Assembly (NCBI GenBank): GCA_964604905.1
Contig: CAZSCC010000207.1
Coordinates: 1 to 22,539, forward strand
Reading direction: 5' to 3'
Origin: JACQFK01 sp964604905
GTDB lineage: Bacteria > Planctomycetota > MHYJ01 > JACPRB01
Length of the DNA: 22,539 bases
Both the position numbers and the translations under genes were made by a program. The notes beneath the pieces were generated by a model. The model saw nothing but the letters and a program-made list of their open reading frames with translations, made no database searches and was not told the DNA's origin. This document shows, piece by piece, positions 16,916 to 22,539 of this stretch. Position 1 is the first letter of the stretch, and every line of letters starts with the position of its first letter.

Positions 16916-17776
16916 ATGGCCGAACGCGAAGGCGAAGTGACGCGGGTGCTCAAGCGGGTCGCGCAGACCCTGGGCCACGGGAAGTTCGACGAGGCCTTGC
17001 GCGAGCTCCTGCATTTGTCGGAGAAATACCCCGATGCAGGCGAGATCCGCCCGCAGATCGCCGAGGTCTTCCTCCGGCGCGGCCAGTCGCGCGTGCGGAA
17101 GGGCAAGGTCAAGGAGGGCCGCAACGACATCGAACGCTCGCTCAGCTGGCAGCAGAAGCCCGAGGCGATGGTCTCGCTCGCCCGGAGCCTGATGGACGAG
17201 GGGAACCTCGAGGAGGCCGACCGGCTCCTGAACGCCGCCCTGGAAGCGGACGATCAGTTCGGCCCGACGCATGAGGCGATCGGGGCGCTCTTTCTCAAGT
17301 GGCAGGAATATGCGGAGGCGGCGCGGGCGTTCGAGCAGGCGCTCGGCCTGGGCCACGCCACCCCGCAGATGTACGTGTCCGTATGGGAGGCGTACCTGCG
17401 CCTCGAGCGGTTCGACCGCGCGCACGACCTCGTCATGGAGGGGGTCGAGCGTTTCCCGGAAAGCGACATCCTCGAGGCGGCGGCGGGCGACTCGTTCGTC
17501 TACGCGAAGGGCGAGAGCGCCGAGGCGCGGCCTTACTGGGAGAAGGCGGTCGCGCTCAACCCGAAGAACTTCAGCGCTCTCTTCAACCTGGCCGGCGACG
17601 CGGCGTCGCGGGAGGAGCGGGCGGCGTCGCTGGACTACCTGAAGCGGGCGGCGTCGCTGGACCTCGAGCGCGCCCGCCGGCTCTGGCACGGCGACATGGC
17701 CTCGCCGCTCCGGAAGTTCGAGGCGTACGTGAAGGACAACGACTTCCGCCGGGCGCTCGGCTGGGAGAACGATTAG
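16916..17776 (+). CDS. TPR protein
   Basis: A 286-aa soluble protein made almost wholly of helical TPR-like repeats (for example DEALRELLHLSEKYPDAGEI, EEADRLLNAALEADDQFGPT, AEAARAFEQALGLGHATPQM, AEARPYWEKAVALNPKNFSA). There is no signal peptide or membrane segment, so it is probably a cytoplasmic scaffold. Only one in-frame ATG fits. The nearest Shine-Dalgarno-like GGAGG is about 25 bases upstream, unusually far. Near the C-terminus, a 20-bp direct repeat offset by 27 bases (17616 and 17643) encodes a duplicated RAASLD block. It overlaps the next TPR gene by one base (TAGTG). Confidence 0.82.
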   Translation: MAEREGEVTRVLKRVAQTLGHGKFDEALRELLHLSEKYPDAGEIRPQIAEVFLRRGQSRVRKGKVKEGRNDIERSLSWQQKPEAMVSLARSLMDEGNLEEADRLLNAALEADDQFGPTHEAIGALFLKWQEYAEAARAFEQALGLGHATPQMYVSVWEAYLRLERFDRAHDLVMEGVERFPESDILEAAAGDSFVYAKGESAEARPYWEKAVALNPKNFSALFNLAGDAASREERAASLDYLKRAASLDLERARRLWHGDMASPLRKFEAYVKDNDFRRALGWEND

Positions 17777-18489
17777 TGGACGTGGCCGACGCGGTCGACC
17801 GCGCCCGGCGGCTCCTGGACGAGGACAAGGCGGACGAGGCCCTCGAGATCCTCCTCGCGGCCGCCCGGGAAAATCCCTGCGAAGACCTCGACCTCGAGAT
17901 CGCGTCCGTCTACACCGAGCGCGGTTTCGGGCGGACCGGGGAGCCGGCGCTGGCCGATTTCGCGGAGGCCAGGACCTGGGCCGAACTGCCCCTGACGCTG
18001 GTCGGGGAAGCTCAGGTCCGGATCCTCCGGGAGGAGCTGGAGCAGGCGGAGGCGCTGCTCGCGCAAGCGCTCGAGATGGACCCGGAGCTGCCGCCGGCGA
18101 AGGTCCTGGAAGGCCGGATCCGGCTTTATCGGGGGAACCTGGCGGGCGCGGGGGAGGCGTTCATGACGGCGGTGCAGTTGTCGCCGCAGTACGGGGACGC
18201 CTATCTCGGGCTGGCCGAGGCCCTGACCCGGGCGGAGCGGAGGAAGGAGGCGATCGAGGCGCTCGCCGAGGGGGCGCGGCAGGACCCGGGGAACGACGTC
18301 CTGCTGGTGGCCTTTGCGGAAGCGCTCACGGGGGAGAAGGAGTACGAACGGGCCCGCACCGCGTGGCGGCGGGCGACCGAGATCAACCGGTTCAACGCGG
18401 CGGCCTGGAGGGGCCTGGCCGCCGCGCTGGCCCGGGACGGCGACGAGACCGGCAGCGCCCAGGCGCTGTCCCGGGCGGAGCAGAGCTAG
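17776..18489 (+). CDS. Second TPR protein, GTG start
   Basis: A 237-aa TPR protein starting at GTG 17776, which overlaps the upstream TAG as TAGTG, so it is translationally coupled. The frame is open far upstream inside the first TPR gene, but the upstream part is a shadow. Repeats include ADEALEILLAAARENPCEDL, EQAEALLAQALEMDPELPPA, AGAGEAFMTAVQLSPQYGDA and YERARTAWRRATEINRFNAA. No export signal is visible. It probably works with the first TPR protein as a two-component scaffold. GTG 17782 is an alternative start. Confidence 0.82.
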   Translation: MDVADAVDRARRLLDEDKADEALEILLAAARENPCEDLDLEIASVYTERGFGRTGEPALADFAEARTWAELPLTLVGEAQVRILREELEQAEALLAQALEMDPELPPAKVLEGRIRLYRGNLAGAGEAFMTAVQLSPQYGDAYLGLAEALTRAERRKEAIEALAEGARQDPGNDVLLVAFAEALTGEKEYERARTAWRRATEINRFNAAAWRGLAAALARDGDETGSAQALSRAEQS

Positions 18490-18537
18490 ATCACCCATCC
18501 CCCATCTCCCCAGAGACACTCTGTCCGCGGTGAAACG

Positions 18538-19023
18538 ATGATCCGTCGCGTGAAGATCGCCGAATTCGAGAAGGGCCTCCTCCTCCGGAACGGCCGGTTC
18601 GTCCGGGTCCTCGACCCGGGCGCCCACTGGGTCGGAGGCGAGGTGGTCGCGTTCGATCTCCGCCGGCGGGACACCGAGGTGGACGCGGCGCCGGTCCTGA
18701 CGCGGGACACGGTCCCGGTCGGGGTGCATCTTCGGGTCTCGTACCGGGTGAGCGACCCGGCAGCGGCGTTCCTGACGGTCTACGAGTACCGCGTCCATCT
18801 GGCGAACGACGCGGTCGCGGCGGCGCACCGGGCGCTCTCGAAGGTGGGGGTCGCGGAGGTCGGGGCGGAGCACAACCGGCTGGAGAACGAGATCCAGGAC
18901 CGACTGGCGCTCGAGGCGACGGGCTACGGCCTCCGGGTGGAGGACGTGGCGCTCGTCCAGGTCCGGTTCCCGAAGGCGGTCCGGAGGAAGCTGAAGCGGA
19001 TGGAGGTGTTTGGGAAAGCATAA
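18538..19023 (+). CDS. Short SPFH/Band 7 domain protein
   Basis: A 161-aa protein with an SPFH (stomatin/prohibitin/flotillin/HflKC) core. The N-terminus IAEFEKGLLLRNGRFVRVLD resembles slipins. It is followed by LDPGAHWVGGEVVAFDLRRR, DTVPVGVHLRVSYRVSDPAA and YGLRVEDVALVQVRFPKAVR. The usual N-terminal membrane helix and the C-terminal coiled coil of slipins are absent, so it is a minimal cytoplasmic version. There is no strong Shine-Dalgarno sequence. It lies 48 bases after the TPR pair on the same strand. Its TAA is followed immediately by the first base of the tRNA-like element, so the mRNA 3' end and the array are probably one transcript. Confidence 0.82.
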   Translation: MIRRVKIAEFEKGLLLRNGRFVRVLDPGAHWVGGEVVAFDLRRRDTEVDAAPVLTRDTVPVGVHLRVSYRVSDPAAAFLTVYEYRVHLANDAVAAAHRALSKVGVAEVGAEHNRLENEIQDRLALEATGYGLRVEDVALVQVRFPKAVRRKLKRMEVFGKA

Positions 19024-19135
19024 GGGGCCGAAGCTCTGGGGCTAGAGCGTCCGGAGTGGGCAACGTCGCACGGCCCTGCTTCCCGCAGGGTGCCCGGGTA
19101 TCCGGAAGGTGCGGGTTCGAGTCCCGCCGGTTCCA
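19024..19135 (+). ncRNA. tRNA-like element with 47 nt in place of the anticodon loop
   Basis: A 112-nt RNA with a tRNA outer frame. The acceptor stem is GGGGCCG (19024-19030) with CGGTTCC (19128-19134, two G-U pairs), then A73 at 19135 and CCC. The D arm is GCTC-TGGGGCTA-GAGC. The T arm is GCGGG-TTCGAGT-CCCGC, with normal TTC. The helix at the anticodon-stem position is TCCGG (19050-19054) with CCGGA (19102-19106), but 47 nt lie between them. Those contain GGGCA/TGCCC and, inside, CCCTG-CTTCCCG-CAGGG (19074-19090), itself shaped like an anticodon arm reading TCC. It could be an intron-bearing tRNA, a tRNA with an extended anticodon arm, or a tRNA-like RNA with another role. Length and sequence exclude one-piece tmRNA, and no TCA anticodon suggests tRNA-Sec. 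Confidence 0.55.
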
Positions 19136-19141
19136 CCCCGA

Positions 19142-19215
19142 TGAGAGATCGGCTAAGAGTAGGCCGCGGGCCTTTGAAGCCCGCTATGGAGGTGCGAGTC
19201 CTCCTCTCTCAACCA
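19142..19215 (+). tRNA. tRNA-Gln(TTG), noncanonical elbow
   Basis: All helices pair: acceptor TGAGAGA/TCTCTCA, D stem GGCT/GGCC, anticodon stem CGGGC/GCCCG, T stem GGAGG/CCTCC. The anticodon loop CTTTGAA reads TTG at 19174-19176. A73 and an encoded CCA follow. The U1-A72 pair is a known identity element for tRNA-Gln (GlnRS and the GatCAB amidotransferase). The D-loop is AAGAGTA, without G18-G19. The T-loop is TGCGAGT, with G55 instead of U55. The variable region is four bases. Confidence 0.85.
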
Positions 19216-19218
19216 ATT

Positions 19219-19292
19219 GCGGCTGTGGCGTAAGAGAAGCGCGCGACTATGCCAAGGTCGAGGTCGGAGTGCGATCCTCCGCAGCCGCACCA
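19219..19292 (+). tRNA. tRNA-Gly(GCC), noncanonical elbow
   Basis: It starts only three bases after the Gln gene. Acceptor GCGGCTG/CAGCCGC, D stem GCGT/GCGC, anticodon stem CGACT/GGTCG and T stem CGGAG/CTCCG all pair. The loop ATGCCAA reads GCC at 19251-19253. G1-C72, C2-G71 and G3-C70 agree with bacterial tRNA-Gly identity, although A73 replaces the usual U73. CCA is encoded. The D-loop is AAGAGAA and the T-loop TGCGATC, the same departures as the neighbouring genes. Confidence 0.85.
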
Positions 19293-19293
19293 A

Positions 19294-19324
19294 GTTGACG
19301 AAGTCGCCGGGCGAGTTCGTCAAC
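19294..19324 (+). other. Hairpin between tRNA genes
   Basis: GTTGACGAA (19294-19302) pairs perfectly with TTCGTCAAC (19316-19324). The 13-base interior can add TCGC/GCGA. It begins two bases after the Gly CCA end and stops two bases before the Ile gene, so it fills the spacer exactly. It may be a processing signal in the precursor. Confidence 0.6.
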
Positions 19325-19326
19325 AG

Positions 19327-19397
19327 CCGAGCGTAGTTCAAGAGCAGAACGGGCGGACGATAACCGCCTGACGCTGGTGCGACTCCAGCCGCTCGGA
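19327..19397 (+). tRNA. tRNA-Ile(GAT), noncanonical elbow and C33
   Basis: Acceptor CCGAGCG/CGCTCGG, D stem GTTC/GAAC, anticodon stem GGCGG/CCGCC and T stem GCTGG/CCAGC all pair without mismatch. The loop ACGATAA reads GAT at 19359-19361. It has C at position 33, where U is nearly universal. A73, A37, A38 and U12-A23 fit bacterial Ile identity. CCA is not encoded (ACCC follows). The D-loop is AAGAGCA and the T-loop TGCGACT. Confidence 0.8.
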
Positions 19398-19414
19398 CCC
19401 TAAAGGCAGGATAC

Positions 19415-19489
19415 GGTGGCCGTGTTGTAAGAGCAGCATCGTCGACTGTGACTCGGCGGGTGCCGGTGCAAATCCGGTCGGTCACCCCA
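19415..19489 (+). tRNA. tRNA-His(GTG), noncanonical elbow
   Basis: Coordinates include G-1 at 19415. Acceptor GTGGCCG/CGGTCAC (one G-U) is followed by C73 and an encoded CCA, so the histidine-specific G-1:C73 pair is present. The anticodon stem GTCGA/TCGGC carries the loop CTGTGAC, reading GTG at 19448-19450. The T stem is GCCGG/CCGGT. The D stem has three pairs and one T-T mismatch. The D-loop is AAGAGCA and the T-loop TGCAAAT. The final A of CCA is also the first base of an ATG that is probably not used. Confidence 0.85.
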
Positions 19490-19506
19490 TGATGGAGTGG
19501 TGTCGT

Positions 19507-19647
19507 ATGAAGAGGCTCACCTGGATCTGCCCGCGCTGCGGCGGCAAGAACCGCCTGACGCGCTGGGAGTGCCGCCGCTGCCGCGCCCGTTGTCCCCTGC
19601 ACCGCCGGATCGAGATGGCCCTCCTCTGGGCCGGCGCCGTCCGGTGA
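19507..19647 (+). CDS. 46-aa zinc-ribbon peptide
   Basis: A small basic protein starting MKRLTWICPRCGGKN. A CxxC knuckle (CPRC) is followed after nine residues by a second (CRRC) and then by CPLH, a plausible zinc ribbon. Arg and Lys are abundant, and the C-terminus is a short hydrophobic stretch (MALLWAGAV). GGAG lies nine bases before ATG 19507. The in-frame ATG at 19489 shares its A with the tRNA-His CCA and is less likely. It sits directly after the tRNA array and before a strong terminator, so it appears to be the last gene of the same transcript. A role in binding the tRNAs is only a guess. Confidence 0.65.
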   Translation: MKRLTWICPRCGGKNRLTRWECRRCRARCPLHRRIEMALLWAGAVR

Positions 19648-19746
19648 CCGGGACATTCCGCCTCGTGGGTTTGTACTGTGTCACATCCTGACACGGCAGG
19701 GGGAGATACTGTCTTGCGAAGGGTTCACCAAAACCCTCTCTCCTCA
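19648..19746 (+). other. Structured spacer between zinc-ribbon peptide and terminator
   Basis: No ORF is credible here. Two small hairpins are visible: GTGTCA-CATCC-TGACAC (19678-19694) and an AGGGTT/AACCCT stem that can be closed by GGGGAGA with TCTCTCC. The latter resembles a tRNA acceptor/T minihelix but lacks a proper T-loop. Confidence 0.35.
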
Positions 19747-19782
19747 GGGCCGGATCAACTTCCCCCGATCCGGCCCTTTTTT
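19747..19782 (+). terminator. Intrinsic terminator ending the tRNA array transcript
   Basis: GGGCCGGATC (19747-19756) and GATCCGGCCC (19767-19776) form a perfect 10-bp stem with loop AACTTCCCCC, followed by six T. It is the first strong rightward terminator after the TPR/SPFH genes and tRNA array. This suggests one long transcript or a processed tRNA precursor ending here. The bases from here to 19926 hold nothing I can identify. Confidence 0.9.
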
Positions 19783-19926
19783 ATTGGAGATGAGCGGAGG
19801 CTCGCGAGGAGGACCCGCACAGCACCTAAGCCACCCCCACGTCCAAAGAGCCCATGGAGATCCGGTGATGAAGACCGCATAGGGACCGAGGGAAACTTAG
19901 AAATCAGCGCAATACCCTCATGATCA

Positions 19927-19996
19927 ACCACAGAGCCACGGAGCCCACAGAGCGGACCCTTGAAGTTTCTCTCTGTGCACTCCGTGTCTCTGTGGT
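19927..19996. repeat. CACAGAG-type inverted repeat
   Basis: ACCACAGAGCCACGGAGCCC-ACAGAG (19927-19952) is an inverted copy of 19971-19996, with 23 of 26 positions matching and an 18-bp spacer. Each arm repeats CACAGAG/CACGGAG units. Similar CACAGAGACACAGAG stretches are dispersed in many environmental bacterial genomes. It lies just beyond the 3' end of the leftward gene at 20021. Confidence 0.7.
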
Positions 19997-20020
19997 GAAT
20001 TTCGGTTTTGCAACAGCCTC

Positions 20021-22123
20021 TTAGTCCTTGTTGAGCCACCCGCGGGCCTGATCGTCGCTGGGCCACTCCAGGATCGGCTCGCCCCCCGTGTCCTTTGAGA
20101 AGATCACGTTCCCCTCGTTGATGATGTACGTCCGCGTGCCCGTCACGCCGTATTCCGCGGGATAGGCGCAGAAGGCGAACGCCGATGGGTTCCGCGCCTT
20201 GAGCGCGCCCGCCTTCCCGGCCGTCTCCTGGCGATAGTCTACCGGCGTCCCCGACGAGTTGTCCTTCAGCATCGCGCGGAACCAGTATCCCGCCTTGGGC
20301 TCCCGCTCCGCCAGCTTCTCGATCACCGCCCCCTCGTCGAGCGGCGCCCCGTCCGCCGCCGCCACGCCGAGCTCGATCAGCTTGATCGCCTCGGCCTCTT
20401 TACCCCCCTCCGGAACCAGCGTGTAGAGGCTCGCCACGTCCCCCGTCCAGAAATCGTTCACCTTGTTGTTGTCCCGGTCGTTCGACCGGAAATCCGCCTG
20501 GGCCGTGGCCAGCGTCTTCAGGCATGCGACCACCCTGCGCTCGTCCCCGCCCGCGACGCCCTCGGAAGCGTCTTCCACCCGGACCATCACCGAAAGCGGA
20601 CCGAGCTCCGACATCCATGCCGCCCGACGCGCCGGGATCGCCTTTCGCACCGCGGCGAGGCGCAACGCGACCTCCCCCTCCTTCTCCTGCTTCAGCCGCT
20701 CGTCGATCAACGCCGCGATCACCGAGCCCCAGCCCTTGAGCTCCCCTTCCGCCCGCTCGCGAGCGTCCAGATCGTCGTCCCCCAGCTGGTCGAGCAGCCG
20801 CGCCACCGCCCGGCGCTCGCCCTCCGTCAGCCGGGGACGCGCCGCTTCATCGAGCTTCCCCCGCTCCTCCGCCGAGAGCGACTTCGCCCCCAGCGCGACC
20901 GCCTTCGGATCCTTCACCTGCACCCGCACGAAGTCCGCGTCACTGATGATCCGGTAGGGGTCGCCCCAAGGATCATCCGGCACCTTGGGAATCCACCCCC
21001 CTTCGGGCCACACCTCCGCCCACTCCGGCTTCTCCCAGAGCGCGGCCTTCTTCTTCGGCAGTTCCCCGTACGCGTCGCGATAGCCCCTTACCGCGGCGGC
21101 CAGCAGCTGGACCTCCACCCGCGCGCTGTAGAACTTCTGCAGCCGATCGCTCGGTGCCCCTACCGCCCGACGCGTCACCGGCGGCACCTCGACCGTCACC
21201 TCCCCGCCCTCCCCCCGCGAGACCACCGACAGCCGCCCGCCCTTCGAGACCAGCCCGAAGGGCTCGCCCCAGGGATCGCGCGGAACCGCCCCGCCCAGCA
21301 GGAACCCCCGGGCGGGCCAGAAGACCGAGGCCTCCAGTCCCGCCGGTCGCTTCAAGAGGTCCTCCAGCGTCTCAGGATGGCGCCCCGTGTAGAGCCCGAA
21401 GAGGCGCACCGAGGCCGCCAGCTGCGCCGCCTGGGCGCGCGCCACCCCCTTCTTCGACTCGGGGCCGAAGTCGGAGTCGGGGATCTCCTCGTCCAGGACG
21501 AGGACGGAGATCTCCTCCTTCCACGTCTGCCCGAACCAGATCACTTCTCTCCGGAGCGGAAGCTTCGTTCCGATATCCACGGTGACCCGGACCTTCATCT
21601 CCACATCCTGGATCCCGGGCCAATCGTACGTGATCGAGTAGTCAAGGATCCGCGCCGCGCGATCCCCCACTTCCGCCTTCCCGCCGTCCCGGATGGGACT
21701 CCGTACCGGAGGCTTCCCCTCTCCCCCTCGGACGGAAAAGAGCGAATGGTTCATGTAGACCGACGAGACGCTGTGGCGGAACTCCACGGCCCACTCGCCG
21801 GGGCGGAGTCCGTCACGATTGAGCCCCTCCGCCTTCCCCCGGACCGCGATCCTCCGCCCGTTGCAGGTGAGCGCGCACTTCTGATACACCCGGCCGTCTA
21901 TTCCTCCACTCCGAAGCTCGTAATCGTAGACCCAGCGATCGGAGCCCTTGACCTTGACCGTGGTCCGGGAGAAGAAGGCCGCAGGACCCTCCCCGGTCGA
22001 CATCGTCGACTCCATCCGGATCGTCTTCGCCGCGTCGATCTTCTCCTTCATCGACTTGAAGAGCTCTTCTGCCGACGACCCCTGCGGAGCCAGGAGGAAC
22101 AGGACCAGGCCGATTCTCGTCAT
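20021..22123 (-). CDS. Secreted multidomain protein: LolA-like, two GspG-like and DUF2950-like domains
   Basis: A 700-aa exported protein; the signal peptide is MTRIGLVLFLLAPQGSSAEE. Residues ~20-240 resemble LolA/DUF2092-like lipoprotein-binding beta domains (RMESTMSTGEGPAAF, TVDIGTKLPLRREVIW). Two regions resemble the C-terminal half of type II secretion pseudopilin GspG without the pilin helix; each ends in a calcium-site-like motif (PRDPWGEPFGLVSK and PDDPWGDPYRIISD). The C-terminal ~150 residues (YWFRAMLKD, AFCAYPAEYGVTGTRTYIIN, VIFSKDTGGEPILEWPSD) resemble DUF2950. ATG 22123 is chosen because it starts the signal peptide; it lies two bases after the upstream stop. Domain calls are by eye. 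Its function is unknown, presumably cell-envelope. Confidence 0.8.
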   Translation of the reverse strand: MTRIGLVLFLLAPQGSSAEELFKSMKEKIDAAKTIRMESTMSTGEGPAAFFSRTTVKVKGSDRWVYDYELRSGGIDGRVYQKCALTCNGRRIAVRGKAEGLNRDGLRPGEWAVEFRHSVSSVYMNHSLFSVRGGEGKPPVRSPIRDGGKAEVGDRAARILDYSITYDWPGIQDVEMKVRVTVDIGTKLPLRREVIWFGQTWKEEISVLVLDEEIPDSDFGPESKKGVARAQAAQLAASVRLFGLYTGRHPETLEDLLKRPAGLEASVFWPARGFLLGGAVPRDPWGEPFGLVSKGGRLSVVSRGEGGEVTVEVPPVTRRAVGAPSDRLQKFYSARVEVQLLAAAVRGYRDAYGELPKKKAALWEKPEWAEVWPEGGWIPKVPDDPWGDPYRIISDADFVRVQVKDPKAVALGAKSLSAEERGKLDEAARPRLTEGERRAVARLLDQLGDDDLDARERAEGELKGWGSVIAALIDERLKQEKEGEVALRLAAVRKAIPARRAAWMSELGPLSVMVRVEDASEGVAGGDERRVVACLKTLATAQADFRSNDRDNNKVNDFWTGDVASLYTLVPEGGKEAEAIKLIELGVAAADGAPLDEGAVIEKLAEREPKAGYWFRAMLKDNSSGTPVDYRQETAGKAGALKARNPSAFAFCAYPAEYGVTGTRTYIINEGNVIFSKDTGGEPILEWPSDDQARGWLNKD

Positions 22124-22125
22124 CG

Positions 22126-22539
22126 TCAATCCAGCTTCTGCCACTCGGCCTTGAGGGTCTCGTCCGACGGCCACTCCAGGACCGCCTCGCCCTGCGTGTC
22201 CTTCCAGAAGATCGTGTTGTTCTCGCTGAGGATGAACGTCCGCGCCCCCGTCACGCCGTACTCCGACGGATAGGCGCAGAAGCCGAAGGCCACGGTGTTG
22301 TGCACCTTCCCCATCTTCGGAGCGCTGTCGGTCTCGTTGGCGTACGGCTCCGGCTTGCCGCTCGACCGGTCGTGCGTCATCGCCCGGAAGAAGTAGCCCG
22401 CCTTCGGCGCCGGCTGGCCGTGGTCCGTCAGCGCGGGGACCTTCCCCCCGCCCGACCCCTTCTCGAGCGGCGACGCGTCGGCCAGCGCGACCGAGACCTC
22501 GATCAGCTTGATCGCCCCTCCGCCCCCGTCGACCGTGTA
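22126..22539 (-). CDS. C-terminal part of a DUF2950-like protein (5' end outside window)
   Basis: The last 137 residues of a larger protein. The frame is open to the right edge of the window, so the internal ATG at 22380 is not the start. It is clearly related to the C-terminus of the next gene: GAIKLIEVSVALADASPLEK, PKAGYFFRAM, FGFCAYPSEYGVTGARTFIL and AVLEWPSDE all have close counterparts there. The two genes are two bases apart, so they are one operon and probably a tandem duplication that diverged upstream of this domain. Confidence 0.82.
   Translation of the reverse strand, partial: YTVDGGGGAIKLIEVSVALADASPLEKGSGGGKVPALTDHGQPAPKAGYFFRAMTHDRSSGKPEPYANETDSAPKMGKVHNTVAFGFCAYPSEYGVTGARTFILSENNTIFWKDTQGEAVLEWPSDETLKAEWQKLD

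Noticed and set aside
16586..17689. Long minus-strand ORF opposite the first TPR gene
   Set aside because: It is the antisense shadow of a clear TPR gene and runs back through the terminator at 16748-16780. Its product is low-complexity and unlike any family.
19024..19135. tmRNA (ssrA) or tRNA-Sec
   Set aside because: The 3' end resembles tmRNA, but the RNA is only 112 nt, has no GGATTCGAC-type 5' part and no tag ORF. No TCA anticodon or 8-bp acceptor supports tRNA-Sec.
19704..19742. A fifth small tRNA or minihelix
   Set aside because: GGGGAGA/TCTCTCC and AGGGTT/AACCCT can pair, but there is no valid T-loop, D arm or anticodon arm, and the T-loop and D-loop motifs of the array are absent.

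Overview
The window is GC-rich bacterial DNA with dense, mostly chromosomal gene content. A PknB-type Ser/Thr kinase fused to TPRs, a secreted formylglycine-type sulfatase, a basic-secretory-protein peptidase, LolA/GspG-like secreted proteins, an NtrC-type two-component pair and several TPR proteins together suggest a Planctomycetota-like or similarly complex, mostly uncultured lineage. That assignment is inference. I see no rRNA, ribosomal protein, integrase, transposase or CRISPR array.

Layout. (1) 1-3001: a 5'-truncated kinase, then a small MshEN-like/zinc-ribbon protein with an apparently leaderless start. A 127-bp palindromic element (2999-3125) supplies the stop codons of this gene and of the convergent M61 peptidase (3123-4862). 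(2) 4931-10509: a rightward cluster of a small membrane protein, a TetR regulator, an ABC1/UbiB kinase-like protein, a 43-aa membrane peptide, two DUF2071-like proteins, two membrane proteins and a TIGR01777 epimerase. Most junctions overlap by 4 to 14 bases. Two ATGAAC-NN-GTTCAT palindromes, one just downstream of the promoter and one at the head of the second half, are probable TetR operators. (3) 10476-13315 (minus): an NtrC-type regulator and a membrane histidine kinase, then a divergent secreted peptidase facing a sulfatase. (4) 15361-16368 (minus): a conserved hypothetical and a RimJ/RimL-type acetyltransferase. Upstream lies a 500-bp intergenic region with two outward-pointing intrinsic terminators and a 16-codon ORF arranged like a transcription attenuator. 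(5) 16916-19023: two coupled TPR genes and a short SPFH protein. (6) 19024-19489: a compact array of tRNA genes. (7) 19507-19647: a 46-aa zinc-ribbon peptide, then a strong terminator. (8) 20021-22539 (minus): two tandem secreted proteins with related C-termini, the second cut by the window edge.

The most unusual feature is the tRNA array. Gln(TTG), Gly(GCC), Ile(GAT) and His(GTG) genes fold into complete 7/4/5/5-bp cloverleaves and keep several amino-acid identity features (U1-A72 in Gln, G-1:C73 in His). All four nevertheless have the seven-base D-loop AAGAGNA, without G18-G19, and a T-loop TGCRANY with G in place of the near-universal U55. The tertiary elbow has been altered in concert. 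They follow a tRNA-like element with normal D and T arms but 47 nt of nested hairpins where a seven-base anticodon loop belongs. Its 5' end abuts the stop codon of the SPFH gene. I know of no described system with this combination.

All calls come from reading the sequence. Family names are from recognised motifs, not from database searches.
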